Source of the DNA: Rhodamnia argentea
Lineage: Eukaryota > Streptophyta > Magnoliopsida > Myrtales > Myrtaceae
Assembly (NCBI RefSeq): GCF_020921035.1
Contig: NC_063155.1
Location: 26,715,294-26,779,293 of the forward strand
Direction: 5' to 3'
DNA: 64,000 nt
The notes beneath the pieces are model-generated. The model saw only the letters and a list, made by a program, of their open reading frames with translations. It had not been told where the DNA came from and did no database searches. The position numbers and the translations under genes are program-made. Shown piece by piece: positions 25,601 through 37,582 of the stretch (position 1 is the first letter of the stretch; the number at the start of each line of letters is the position of its first letter).

Positions 25601-26290
25601 AACTGCGGGTCTATAAAGGAGCAGTTTGTCATCTTCCTAGTTCCACGAAAAATCCCAGAGTGAATTCGAGCCCCCAATAAATCAGTTGATGCCTGGAGCT
25701 TCTGTTTTCTCGAATGACTGTGGTCCACTCGCGTATCTATACACTGGTATATACGGAAGATACGGAAGGGATCCGTATGGTTCCTCCCGTTTTCTTACAA
25801 TGCAAAAGACAGTTGCTTGACAAGCATGCACGGCTTGGTTAAGAAATTAAACGAGCGTCCGACTGATTCACCTCTATCTCTGAACAGCTCCCACCACTTT
25901 ATACGCTCACATCATTCGTTCGCCATTAGTTTCACTGTCCCATTTTTAGTGATATATTCTGCAGAATGTGGGTCTAATAGCCGTTCATACAGGCCCCTCG
26001 GCGACTGTTGTTTATCGTTATAGCGAACCGCATTCAACCAACAAGGACCATATGTAGCACACATCATGGAATTATCTCTGAACCATTAGCCACATCAAAC
26101 AGTGAGGATCCGATGCCATATCAGATCAAGAATATCCACAAGAGATGACAATACGGTATCCTCCCCCCTAGAAGAAAGAAAGAAAGGAAGGGGGAAAAGA
26201 AAAACAAGAGCCAGAGAGAGAGAGAGAGAGAAGAGGTCAAATGGAAACAAAGTAAAGTAGTAAAAATGGATGGAAGGAATATCTAACTTA
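22663..26290. other. Intergenic region between convergent genes
   Basis: Holds the 3' untranslated ends of the oligopeptidase (+) and the bHLH gene (-), a Mutator-like foldback element (24763-25432, separate entry) and a GA run at about 26213-26231. A frame at 23179-23382 contains a weak 60-bp duplication but no recognised domain. No gene is supported. Confidence 0.55.
24763..25432. mobile_element. Mutator-like foldback element with 9-bp target-site duplication, family A copy 2
   Basis: Flanked on both sides by the 9-bp direct repeat ACCAATTTG (24754-24762 and 25433-25441), the duplication length typical of Mutator-like transposons. The arms are AT-rich and inverted: GTTATATTGATACC-type sequence at the right, read on the other strand, corresponds to CATATTGCATTAGTATTAAT at the left. 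The core near 25040-25200 is GC-rich (CCCTCGCC, GAGGGC words). About 670 bp, no transposase, therefore non-autonomous. Confidence 0.7.
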
Positions 26291-29200
26291 TCATGTCTTC
26301 TGGCGCTTCTGCGCCTGATCCGACGCTTCTTCACCTCTTGCATCTGCAACATGGGCCATTGTTGAATTGCCAGGATTGGGACTACCGTGATCCTGAGGAG
26401 CAAACCAGAAAATTTAGGGACAAAAAGCCAGAAGGACAGACAAGACAGAGCGCGAGTGAGATCGCTAACATAAGTGAAGGTGACAAGACAAGCATAACCA
26501 CCAGTGTGAAGGGAAAAGAACGGAGTCTATTGCCCACATCGTACCATGGGAATGGAAGTTCCAGTCACAAGCGCTCCTCTATCCGCCCGCTTTCCAAGGT
26601 CAATCTGGACTGAGATTCTGGCCTGTGATAGATCCACACCGGCGGTTTGTAGTGCATTTGTCAGTGAATTTAATAACCTGCGGAGTGCATTATAGAATTC
26701 GAAATCAACTTTTCAACCCATAAATCTAAATCCAAGAAGATGGTGCTATTACGGTATGCCAAAGAATCAGCCTCAACTCAGCTGATAATGACATGGTTAG
26801 AACATTCAGCTGCTATGGAGTAAGAATACCACTTTAGATGAGTGAGCAGAGAGATAAGTTTTGGTTGTCTAATTGACATACAACCGAGCGAATACAAAAA
26901 ACACCGAATAAGAAGGATCAACAGTTCGGCAAAATAAAATATAACATCATAATTATATGGCTCAACAAATAACGTGCAAATTCAGATATGGTACTCGCTC
27001 CAAGTTCAAGTCAGCGCAATTGCAAGCTCATAATAAATAAAGCACAAATTTGAAGCCTAGAAGAGAAGTTGGAAGCAATTGCATAGGAACATTTGAAATG
27101 AACCAGGACATAGAATAGTGCACATCCTCCAAATGTAAAAGACAAAAGCAACTGCCCATGTCGAATATCACAGCTTATATAAGTTTAGTGGATAAAACAG
27201 TAACTGCAATATTAAAGCCTATAATAATGCAGCCCATATAAGTTTCATAAATAGAAATTAAAAACCCAATAACAGGATCGCATAAAATGCCAGTCATCAT
27301 AAACCTAAATTTCCAAGAGGTCTCCTCGATAAAATCTCGACATCAACAACATTGGAAAATAAGAGAATTATAAGAACAAATCATAGAAGATTTCTTTTAT
27401 GCAGGTTGCTTGTAGGATTTGAAGAGGGAAAGCTGATCATGAAGAGAAACAAATATGCAACAGTTTCTTGACATGAAGAGGGACAACTGATCATGAGAAC
27501 AAAAAAAACCTACCACTACGGAAATCGCTGTGCTGAGAAAAGCGACGTATTGATATAGTGGGAAGATAAGGCCCATCTTTGATAACTTAAACATATAGAT
27601 AAAAGACACAGATCCATACTCACCCTTGAGAGTAAACACTTGAAATGCTGATTGTTCCCCCTTCAATAGTCAGATCTTCGTGCTGATCAGGTGCCGTGTC
27701 TGCAGTGCACTCCGTCGGTTGAGCATCTGGAAACGGTCTCTGAAGATGATTGGAAATCAAATCATCACTTCCGACTGAGACAGGTACAGGAACGGCGACG
27801 TGCATTGCCTGTTTAGCTACCTCTGATTGCTGAACCATGAATTTGCTTGTGAGATCTCTTCCAGGATCAATTTCTGATGTATTCTGTGAGCTTGCAAGCA
27901 TGTTTGAGGTTGTGCCAGTGCCAGTTTCCTCCAACTTTCCAGGATAAGACGACACAGGACCAGAACCATTTTTCATGGCTTGAGGTGGGCTGACAACACT
28001 TTGAACACGCCAATGGCTATTCCTCTGCTTTGAGGAAGAACCAAAAGTTACCGAGAGAAGTCTACTCAGTAAGCAAATTAGAACACACGTGTTCATAATA
28101 GAAAACAAACTTTCATATATGTTGATGTGCTGCTTTTTCACACAATAGTGTGAAAAGACTGATTACTAGATATTCAACACATAGTTCAGGGAATAATTTC
28201 CACGTCTGTCATTCTGCTTCTGGAGTAGTACACTTCCAGTAACTTTTCTCGTTGCATTGTGTGGCAATGAGCAAGATGAAGAGCAGTCCCTCTAATTTAA
28301 CGAAATATACTCATCAAGAAACTATATTAAAAGGTGCCTTGCAGAAATTCAACAAATAATGCAGTTAATGGAGACACCTCGTAGAATGGGCACGACACCC
28401 AACTATTAAACTTACCCATAAGAAAAATCATAACTCAAGTTCAAAGAGAAAACTTTCATAAAGGAAAAACTTTCCATAATAAGGTGCATCAACAGATGCC
28501 CCCCACGTTTGTCTTGTAGGACTATAAGACCCATAACCAACTGTCGACAGTAACTGGGTGCAGGATCCTAATTGTGGTAGCGAAGAGATACAAGTCTAAC
28601 AAAGAAATGACAGAAAACAGAAGAGTGAACACACAGAAGGCATATCCAGATAATAATATATGTCAAAACAGAACACCATGACGAAGCACACTGAAGGAAA
28701 CACACAACAGCCCACATTTTTTATATTTAGTTAATTACAAGAGCCAGAACAATGACTGACCCACGGCATCAACTTGGTGGGCTCTGAACTCCAACCCTGG
28801 TAGGAGTCTTCATACTTATGTACCTTTTCCTGTAAATAGCGGACGTATTCAATTACCTGCAGGCAGTGAGAATCAACCAATTAGGCAAAGCATCTTAAGG
28901 AACCACAAGCAATGGAAATTCTTCAAGAACTCGATTTACCTCTAACAAAAAAGATGCTGTATCTCTCTTTTGGTCACTATGGGGTATGAGATCTCTCAAT
29001 ATCTGAAATCTGAAATCAAAGTACCATCATGAAAAAATGGCTCCCTATCGATCCAAAAGTTATCATTCATTCATGGTAAGCAATTTGTATGTCATGGGAT
29101 AGTAGATGAGCTGACAATAAATCCTGGTGGAGTAAAAGAGGAAGTGAGAAGAAAACAATACTTGATAAGGCAAAGAAATTTGAATGTCACAGAAAAGTAG

Positions 29201-29964
29201 GACCAAGATTATGTTCATCCTATTTCTGTGCATAACACAATACAACTTAATTTGCTATCACCAATCGAACACAGTGCATCACGGTCAAGCTGTTGACAAG
29301 ACCACAAGACTATCACAAAATTCACCACCGGAGGATGATCATACACAACATAATCAAATCGAGCAGTCTGATAAGGAGGCAAAAGGACATACCTCTCATT
29401 GATTTTGCTCCTCCTCCGTTGCTCTGTGACCGAATGCTTCGATCTTATGGCATTTGCTTTATCGCTGCTCTTATCTGCAGTTCACAATTTGCAAATCTCC
29501 ACAATCAGGGTGGACCAATACCGCTTACTAGAACTACAATTCAGCAACGAACCAAACTCAACATGTCAACATATCCGAAAGAGGCCCAAAAAATAAAAAA
29601 AAAACGTATATTTCCAGCAAGTGAAGTGAAAAATGAAACGCGTATCTCCAAAAGGCCCAAAGTTGAGCCATTTCCGGATCAACAACTCATTAACAACGCA
29701 TACCGAGTTACTGGGTCCGAAACCGGTGGAACAAGCAAGCGTCTACTAGCACGTCGAACAAGAAATTACCGTCCCCCGAAAAATTTATCCAATTGGGGAG
29801 CGAAAATCCCAAAAACAGGCAGCGACACGATCGGAAAAGCCCGCACCTTTGGGATTCGCACTGTTGCTACTGTTCGAAACGTTCGAGGACGGGCCATCTT
29901 TCTTGAAATTGAGATCTTCCTCCTCGTACTCTTCGTACTCCTGGCTTCCTTTGCCCGATCTCAT
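26291..29964 (-). CDS. BIM2: bHLH transcription factor, BES1-interacting Myc-like (BIM2 type)
   Basis: Seven exons on the minus strand: 29847-29964, 29393-29474, 28940-29009, 28761-28856, 27624-28024, 26545-26677, 26291-26392, all in frame, 333 aa. The start [19 protein letters not shown] matches the BIM N-terminus; the frame is open upstream, but that part is leader. The bHLH is at about 48-107 ([18 protein letters not shown], then [20 protein letters not shown] and [16 protein letters not shown]). His53, Glu57 and Arg61 form the H-E-R set of G-box/E-box binders. The family motif [20 protein letters not shown] follows. The C-terminal block has [17 protein letters not shown] and the ACT-like [15 protein letters not shown], ending in KRQKT. 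In Arabidopsis, BIM proteins partner BES1 in brassinosteroid signalling in the nucleus. Convergent with the oligopeptidase gene. Confidence 0.93.
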
Positions 29965-30242
29965 CCTCCCACCGAGCTCGAATTCGATGGAGCCACGCAG
30001 CAACAAAAGGAAAAAACTTCCACCGCCGTGATATCGATGAAATTGATGTGTCGGCGAAGACACACAGTGAGAGAGACACACACAGAGGGTTCGATAGGTA
30101 CAAGAAATGGGTCTCTTGCGCGCGCTGTTGGGACAGCAACTGTTAGCACGAAAATTGCGTTGCAGGAGCCATGACTGGGTTTGTCTACGGAAGTGGGTAT
30201 TCGGGGGGAGAGGAGAGAGAGGAAGGTGGTGGAGCGTCGTTA

Positions 30243-30279
30243 CGGTGCGGGTGAGCTCACGCGGTGCCCGTGAGCTCAC
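30243..30279. promoter_or_regulatory. 19-bp tandem duplication containing a perfect palindrome, upstream of the bHLH gene
   Basis: Two copies of CGGTGC(GG/CC)GTGAGCTCAC lie one after the other with period 19 (30243-30260 and 30262-30279). Each ends in the palindrome GTGAGCTCAC. They lie about 280-315 bases upstream of the start codon on the minus strand. A paired binding site is possible but is inference only. Confidence 0.35.
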
Positions 30280-30997
30280 AGAGGTTTTGGAGGAAAAAAG
30301 TTCTCTTTTTTACGTTTTCTGACGCAGAGACTTTCGGCAATCCATCGAAAAGAATTTACTTGCTATCCCGAGATATTCACAAAAATCTGTTTTTTTTTTT
30401 CTTTTTGCCTTACTTGCTATGCTCATATATTTTCGAGCAGCCGGTCGACGGGTCGCGCCACGAAGGCATGCCGGGAAGCCGCCCAAAGAGTTCGGGACCA
30501 TCGCGGTTGGGCGTGTATGTCAAGCGATACACACAACGAGTGCGCTTTTTCTTCGTCTCTAATCTAATCAATCTAGAAAATGAAAGAAATTATCGAGCCA
30601 TGGTCAAGTACTTCTCGGGGCAGAAGCCCTTTAAGATCGTGCCATGGAAGGTGGCTCTCCAACGCCCAGTGTTATCCCATTAGGTGTCGGTCCTAACCAA
30701 CTCGATAATTTTCCGAGAAGGCCAAAATGATACATGACGCGATTTTTGTATAGTTGAGTATGTAATGTAGTTGTTCGTGGAGTGTCGCGCTAATATGTTA
30801 TGTTTTAGCTATCGTTCATTGCAAGAATAATTAAAGAGAGAGAGAGAGATGATTTCTTAATTTGAAATGGTAACTGGACTTGGCGGGTATGAGCATAATA
30901 TATTCTCTCTGACAAAAGCTTCCGGTTGGCATTTCTTTTATGAGAATTGTTTTATCTTTTTAGCAATATCAATAGCTAAGGCAGTTGCCAATAATTA

Positions 30998-31206
30998 GGG
31001 TGAGTTTGGTTCGACATTTAGAAGTAACATTTGGCCCCGAATGCTCCTTTGAAAAATGTTGAACCGTTTGGCAAGCATTTCGAAGGAGCATTTGGCCAAA
31101 TATTCCTCTTGGGAAGGCTGAAAGCCCAATACTAGAAGCCCCAGCATTAGCTTTCAGCATTTGCATTCCCCCAAAGCTCTTTCCAAATGTCGAACCAAAC
31201 CCACCC
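30998..31206. mobile_element. PIF/Harbinger-like MITE
   Basis: A 209-bp element with inverted ends of 22 bases, GGGTGAGTTTGGTTCGACATTT at the left and its near-perfect complement at the right. It is bracketed by TTA at 30995-30997 and 31207-31209. A three-base TTA/TAA duplication is typical of the PIF/Harbinger superfamily. No coding capacity. Confidence 0.75.
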
Positions 31207-32043
31207 TTAGTACCTTGTCGCGTAACTAAACGAGAAAATTTCATAACTTTACTTTGAGTCCGTTTATTTCATGGAAAATGAATTTATTTAAAAAATATTA
31301 TGAAGTCCAATACCCGTCGCCTATGAAGATCGCCAAGAAAAAGCTTAAATCCGAGCTCCATCAACATATCCAATTGAATTACATTCACTCAAAAGTTTAA
31401 TCCCAAGTTATGAGTCTAATTATGATACATTAATTGTTTCATACCACACCGATTTTACAATGCGAGATTTTTCTAACACAACCTGCTCACACGTGTATTC
31501 TAACAAAGAAGACCGGTTTATATCACTTGATAGTTAAAAAATGATGTTTTCATATCAACAACAGTACATGACTATTTTTTTTTTTTGTGGACAATGGAAT
31601 TATTTTTCGTCTATATATTTATGTATGTGATACAAACGATCATGTTCCGAAAAATATTTTTCAAAACATGAATTTTGCGCCAAACAAAAGGATCCTAATT
31701 GAAAAAACTTACAATTGCATCACACGATCACTGAACAAATTTACACGAAGCATTGGGGTTTTATAATTTAACTTGCACTTCTCATTCGAGCAACAAAAAG
31801 AGAGAGAGTGGTCTATCTTGTCGGGTCCTGTTGCCGGCACGAATTGACGGGCCACGTGCGCGCTGCGCATTCTTACACGGGAGGACGACATTTTTACATG
31901 GCCGGTGTTCCATGAAGGATCGTATAACGTACTTCAGTTTCACAGAGTCGCTTACTGTCTCCACATTAGTTGGCCAAATCCTTGAAACCGGATCCTTCGC
32001 GCGTGGGGAAAAAAAGAAGATGGCAACCTCCCGCCCACGCGGT

Positions 32044-34280
32044 TCATATATGCCGCCACGGCCGTTCGGCTAAGTTCGTGCACTCGTCATACCGGTAGCA
32101 GTCCACGAGATGGTCGATCGTCAACCCTGCGGCCTGCATGAAGGAGTACACGATCACGGGGCCGACGAACCGGAACCCTCGCCTCTGTAGGTCTTTGCTT
32201 ATGACCTCCGCCTTGGGAGTCCTGAGAGGGACGTTCCTCGGGTGCTTGAACCGGTTGATCGTCGGCTTGTGGTTCACGTAGCTCCACATGTAGTTGCTGA
32301 ACGATCCAAATTCGCCCGCAACCTGCATTAATTAGTTCCAGCCCGTATGTCCAGCTAATTAATCCGATAATCGGTATAATGTGAACCGGCAAAAGTACAT
32401 GGCCAATGTAAATGTTCTTCAAATTGCTTGCCTTCAATATGCATTTGGCATTGTCTATTATGCACCTTACTCTGCTCTCTGCTAGCATCATTGCCTTGTT
32501 GGAGGATATTTCTTCAACCTCAGCATCTCCCATTTTGGCAACGGAGTTGGGATCAAATTCAGCAAAAGCTTCTCTGCATCAGTGACACGATAATTGCTTA
32601 GTGTGATTGAATTTGAGTCCCATAACGAGCTAATAATACTAGATGATCATTACCTGTATAATTGCTTTCTCTTCAAAATTTCTGTCCAATTGTAGTCCAT
32701 CAGCATGCCCGACATCGCGAGTAGCTCGAACAGCTGACTGCGTAGTGTAGTGTACCACGATAATCAACGTAATGAAAAATATTAGCCGTCAATGGAATCG
32801 ACAATCGGAGACAGGCTCGACATACCGATCATCATAAACCGGGACTCCCCAACACTCGTCGTGAAACGACACGTAAACTTCATCTGTATCCAAAGCATAT
32901 TTGTCATTCAAAAATCTCAATTATCTCTTAATCGAGTCTAGTATAGTCGCTATCGTTTGTGAGATAGATGGATGCATGTATTTAACACCGTGAAGTAGGT
33001 GCAAGAGTATATATTAGAACGACCTGTGGGTGTTTGGTATCTTGTCTAGATTTAAGACGAGTCATTATGAATCATTGATAAAATTTAAGATGCTACACGG
33101 TTGGTGGCACGGTGCAACGACGTTGCAATATTCCTATCAAGATGAGGGTTACAAGACAACAGCTAGAACAGTGCTTTGTAAAGAAGGCTCGACAACTCTA
33201 AATTTGGGCAAGTTGTCGATTTTATTACCAAGGTTGACCATCACTGTCCTCTGTGCAGTTGATTACTCATCTCTAACGACCACGAGCTGCTCTTCCTTTG
33301 AAACGTTTGGGAACCACGCAAGGTAAAAAATAATAATTATCATAATAGAAACATTGACTTACGACTCCCTGCACTCTGGTAAAATTTATAGATGGCATAT
33401 CATCTATGCCAAAAGCTTAGATTTTGCCTAGGGGAATGGTGTTTTGCCACGTCCCATTTTCACGCTATTTGTAAGGCAGGTTCAGTTCAGGCGTACGACG
33501 GAGAGGGTTGTGCTGCTTAGTCGACAATGAGTGATTAGGAGACTAAATCTACGACTCGGAAGTACAGAAACCAGGAAATAGCGCAATAAGTGCCGACTAA
33601 TGGGGTGAAGAAAGAGGTCTTTAAACTAGGATATCGTCGATGTAATGAACTCATCCAAAACACTGAATTGCAATAAGGTTTTCATTTAATAAATGGTGAC
33701 AATGAGTATTAAGTTAGTCATGCAAAGCTGATCTCTTCTCATGCACTATCTTTGCTGGCAGCAGGGAGTCTGTGTGAGCACGTAACATGAGCAATGCCAA
33801 TGTTTCAGCAAGTAAAAAGCTTAAAAACTTCAATCGTCTATCAGGTGCGTTCTCATGAACAATGTGACATGAAAACATACCGCTGCTCTTTGTAATCCAG
33901 TTGCATCTCCTCAACTCCCCACCGTCACTTGGAGTCGGGCTTCCGGGCTGGATGTTCAGGTTCTGAGCTGACCGAACATTCCTAGGGAACGGCGCAGTAA
34001 CTCCTGATCTTCTCTCCGGTGGGCGAATGAGGCGTAGCGCCAACGATATCTTGTGATCCAGTGGGGAAGTGGGCTCCGTGAGGGACGAGTCGTTGGAGTT
34101 CTGGGACAAGGACAAGGACAAGGACAGGGATGAGAGCGAGAGGGACGAGTTGCTTCGGTTGAGGCCAATCGGGTATATCTTCTTCAGGTGCCTGGACAAA
34201 AAGCTTTGGCTTGACTTATCCTTCTCATTGAGATATCTGTTCGTCTCCAGAACATTTTTCCTCACACTAGCTCTAGACAT
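32044..34280 (-). CDS. DNA-3-methyladenine glycosylase I family protein
   Basis: Five exons on the minus strand: 33881-34280, 32826-32883, 32654-32737, 32432-32573, 32044-32322, 320 aa. Residues 1-120 are a Ser/Leu- and Arg-rich extension without a known domain. The glycosylase fold is about 124-310: RRCNWITKSSDEVYVSFHDE, CWGVPVYDD, LFELLAMSGMLMDYNWTEIL, FGSFSNYMWSYVNHKP, RRGFRFVGPVIVYSFMQAAG, DHLVDC. The four zinc ligands of E. coli Tag (Cys4, His17, His175, Cys179) correspond to Cys126, His141, His299 and Cys303. Tag Glu38 and Tyr16 correspond to Ser162 and Phe140, as I recall for many plant members, so catalysis on 3-methyladenine is uncertain. Intron 4 appears to start with GC (AAG/GCAAGC at 32432/32431). 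The closest Arabidopsis gene I know is At1g13635. Expected role: nuclear base-excision repair. Confidence 0.9.
34104..34127. repeat. Hexamer repeat (GGACAA)n inside exon 1 of the glycosylase gene
   Basis: About four copies of GGACAA/GGACAG on the plus strand. On the coding strand they give the Ser-Leu dipeptide run (SLSLSLSLS) of the N-terminal extension. Length variation here would change only this disordered segment. Confidence 0.7.
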
Positions 34281-36132
34281 TGCCCTGATGGGATAAGGAA
34301 AGTATCTGGGTGGGTTATCAATGGGGACTTATAAAGGGCTTTGGGGGATTTTAAGTGAAGGAAGAAAGGTGGGTTGCTAAAATCAGAACATGAGCAGGTT
34401 GGTGAAGGGTATGTTTCCTTGTGAATGAACCCTTTTTGCTACTTAAATTTCAAGCAAAATTAACATAGCCAGAAGATGCTTGGGAACCTGCATTGAGAAC
34501 GAATCGAGACTGGCCAACCATTGCACCTCCGCTACGGTTGAAGATTCTAAAGATCACTAAAGAAAATGCGGAAAAGAATGCATGACATCTGACCTTTTAA
34601 GTTAGAATGATGTCATGTCATCAATGGGATAACAGTACTGCTAATACGTATTTCAAGAAGTCGCTTTCGTTTGCTGCTACAGTTCATCAGCTCGGCACCT
34701 GCAGTGATTGATTATTGAACTACAATCACGGTTTAAACTTCAAGGTTCAACCTTTTGATTGCATGATCTCATCGTATTTTGCTTGCTTGTTTGATGTAAT
34801 GCTTCATTGATTTAGTGTGTCGTCGAACGCCTTATGGCTACAACTTTTGGTTCCTCGGGTTACAATACACCGCTCCCCCATTTGGGTTTCGAATTGTTGG
34901 CTCATTGTTTTCCAAACTGAGATAGAGTAATAGTTAAGAGGGGTGAAGAAGATAATAAAACTAAAGGTGAAAGGTGCAAGGGGTGGGAGTTGCAGAATTT
35001 AGTTGCAGTGTTAACTGCAGTTCCATTGTTCCAAATGACAGGTGAAGTTTAGTAATAAGGGAAGAGAGAGATTTCTAGTTGTCTTGTTTGTCTCAATGCA
35101 AGTGAACTGGGTCCATTTTGAATTCGTAACCCCTACTCATAAATTCAAAGTTCCACAAAGGATTGAGGGATGCCTTTTGCCTGCACAGATAAAGAAATCT
35201 CATCCATCAGCATTGTTTCCTAGATTCCCTCCCACTGTCAAACCATTTGACCGCGACGGGCTTCTGGAACAAATGGTCTGCAAAGTCTCGAACTTCGGCA
35301 GATGCCGGAGCCATGAATCCGAGGGAGGCGCGCGGCGTGAATTTGCCGGTTCGGTCGCGCAGCAGAATTCCGTCGCAACCATGAGCGCATGACCATTTCT
35401 ACACATGGTGTTGGACTTTAGGAGAAGGCAAATGACTGCTGAAAAGGAGAACCAAAGGCTTTGTTTGTTGGGCTAAATGCCAGTGTTCTTTTTCTGCGTT
35501 CATGCTTCACCCAACTCGAACATTTTTAGGGTTGATGATCCATTACGCATCCGGGCAAACTCGACCCGATTGGGCCTCGTCAAAGGGATGCGTAGACCCG
35601 TTTGGCCAAGTAGACTGTCAAAAGTCACAACCCATTGCCATGGTTTGGCCAAACTATTAAGTGTTGATCGAGATAAATTGTTATAAAAGAAAAAGTGACA
35701 ACAGCTGCAGCTCAACCTTCCTCACGCGAATTCCTCGTTTGACCAGCTTGTGGCTCTATGCACTTGACACACACCACAACACAACAAAGAAGTCCTTCGA
35801 CGCCCAAGGCAATTGGGGCTTGAGAGAAGGAAATTGACCGAGTTATGGCCAAGGGTGTCAATGAGTCAAGCCGGGTCTATTCGGGTATTGTTTTTTTTTT
35901 TTTTTAACGATTCAGGATCCGCCAGTCGTAATCGAGCCCACTCACAGTATTGTTCACTTCTGTAGTTGTGGCTAATGTATATTACAAGTCTCTTACATCG
36001 AAATCGTTGATTCCCGAACTACAAAGATGCGACATCGTGGAGTGGTCTTTCCCGAATGTGGGTGGGTGTATCTGTCCGCGTGCTGTCCACGTTTGTCCCA
36101 TTTTTGCTCAACAATCGGAGACATAGCCGTTA

Positions 36133-36670
36133 GACTGCGTTTGGTCGTCGGGATTTCTGGTCGGGATAGGATAGGATAAGAAATCTAGGGATTTGGCCAT
36201 ATCTTATCCATTGCTTGGTGAACTACGGATTTAAAGTCGGATATTCTCATATCCTATGATATCCCGCATTTAGTAGAAACCGTATATCAATATAAATGAC
36301 ATATATGCCCCTACGTGATGTTTATGAAATATCCCGATCTTATTACTATAAAAATAACGTTCTTATACACACACAAAAATTGAAAATATACACATTTTAT
36401 TATATTTTCAAACCTCTTTGCAAAAAAATAAAATAAAATGAAAATAAAAACAAATGAGATAAGAAAGTTGTCATCATTCTAAAAGTTAGCTTTTATATAA
36501 CGGATAAGAGAAATCTTATCCAACCTTATCCTACCCCCTCCCCTCGGATTTTTTTATCCGAGTTATATCCCCTCTATATCCGACATTATACTATCCGGGA
36601 CACCTACCAAACACGGGATAGGATAAAACATATCATATCCCGAGTTTTATACGGACGATCAAACGCAGCT
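36133..36670. mobile_element. PIF/Harbinger-like MITE
   Basis: A 538-bp element whose ends are inverted copies of CTGCGTTTGGTCGTC (left 36135, right ending 36669 as GACGATCAAACGCAG). It is bracketed by TTA at 36130-36132 and 36671-36673. The interior holds many inverted GGATA/TATCC words (GGGATAGGATAGGATAAG at the left, its complement at the right). No coding capacity. Confidence 0.8.
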
Positions 36671-37582
36671 TTAGAGTCTAGACAAATGGTTCGGATCCGT
36701 ATCAAAATCGGCCTTTGGTCTAGGAATCAGTCTTCCACTAAAACCAGAACGGTCGAACTTGGGAATTGACCAGGACCGAGTCAGTTTGGTCCTATTTTGG
36801 TTATAGGGTGAAACGGACCCAAATCGAAAATCAATCACTCCTATTTTAAATGGCACCTAACCTCTAGCGCTACCTCATCGGTTCAGCTTCTTTTTACTTT
36901 ATGCATAACCACCCTTTCTCAGTAAATCTATTTATTCAATTTGTTGCGGTTTTCGGACACACATAGAGGCTGGAAGCAGAAATTCGTCTTTCCTAAAAGC
37001 CTTACGCACCCATCTATCCAAATCCATTGGAGCGATTCGCCCTCCGCTGAAACTCAAATCTCATCCCTTGCCGGACGAGGAAAGGGAACCTTCTAAGCTC
37101 ATGGAAAAGTCTGACACTTATCATGCCGTCGTCCCGCTTTCAGGCGACGTTCTTGTTCGACCACAGCGGATACGCTCTCCATCGTTTCTGCTAACATGTG
37201 CAAGCTGAACCATCACATGGAAAGCATCCTGCTCGATACGGCTAGCAGCGGGGTCTAGCAACTCGATTTTCGATGCATGTTGCTGTGTTACACGTAAGTA
37301 TCTCTACTCTTGATTCAAAAAGATGTGACTACAATCTATCTTTCAGGATTAACAGATTTGAAAAAGTCGTATTGTGCCGTCGATAGCAACGGAAAAGGGT
37401 CGTGAGTCCCCAATACGATCTCGTGCGATTGTAGGAACTCCGAACTCACATGTATTCTGGGATCCATTTCACCCAAGCGAAGTGTAGCCCTTAAGATCTT
37501 CGCAATGTTTCAATGCCATTCAACTAGTATCACCCCATGAACATAGGGGAACTCCAGCTCAGTAAGGTTACTCCTTCTTTTG

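Larger units (their letters stand above)
29965..32043. other. Intergenic region upstream of the bHLH gene
   Basis: Contains the leader and promoter of the BIM2-type gene, with a 19-bp tandem duplication at 30243-30279, a GA run near 30833-30849, a Harbinger-like MITE at 30998-31206, and an AT-rich patch at about 31255-31695 with weakly inverted ends. The stretch 31700-32043 is the 3' flank of the glycosylase gene. No further gene is supported. Confidence 0.55.

Noticed and set aside
26293-26613. 106-codon plus-strand frame
   Set aside because: Antisense shadow of the last two exons of the BIM2-type gene.
29293-30174. Longest plus-strand frame in the region (293 codons)
   Set aside because: It runs antisense over exons 1 and 2 of the minus-strand BIM2-type gene, whose splice sites and bHLH motifs are convincing.
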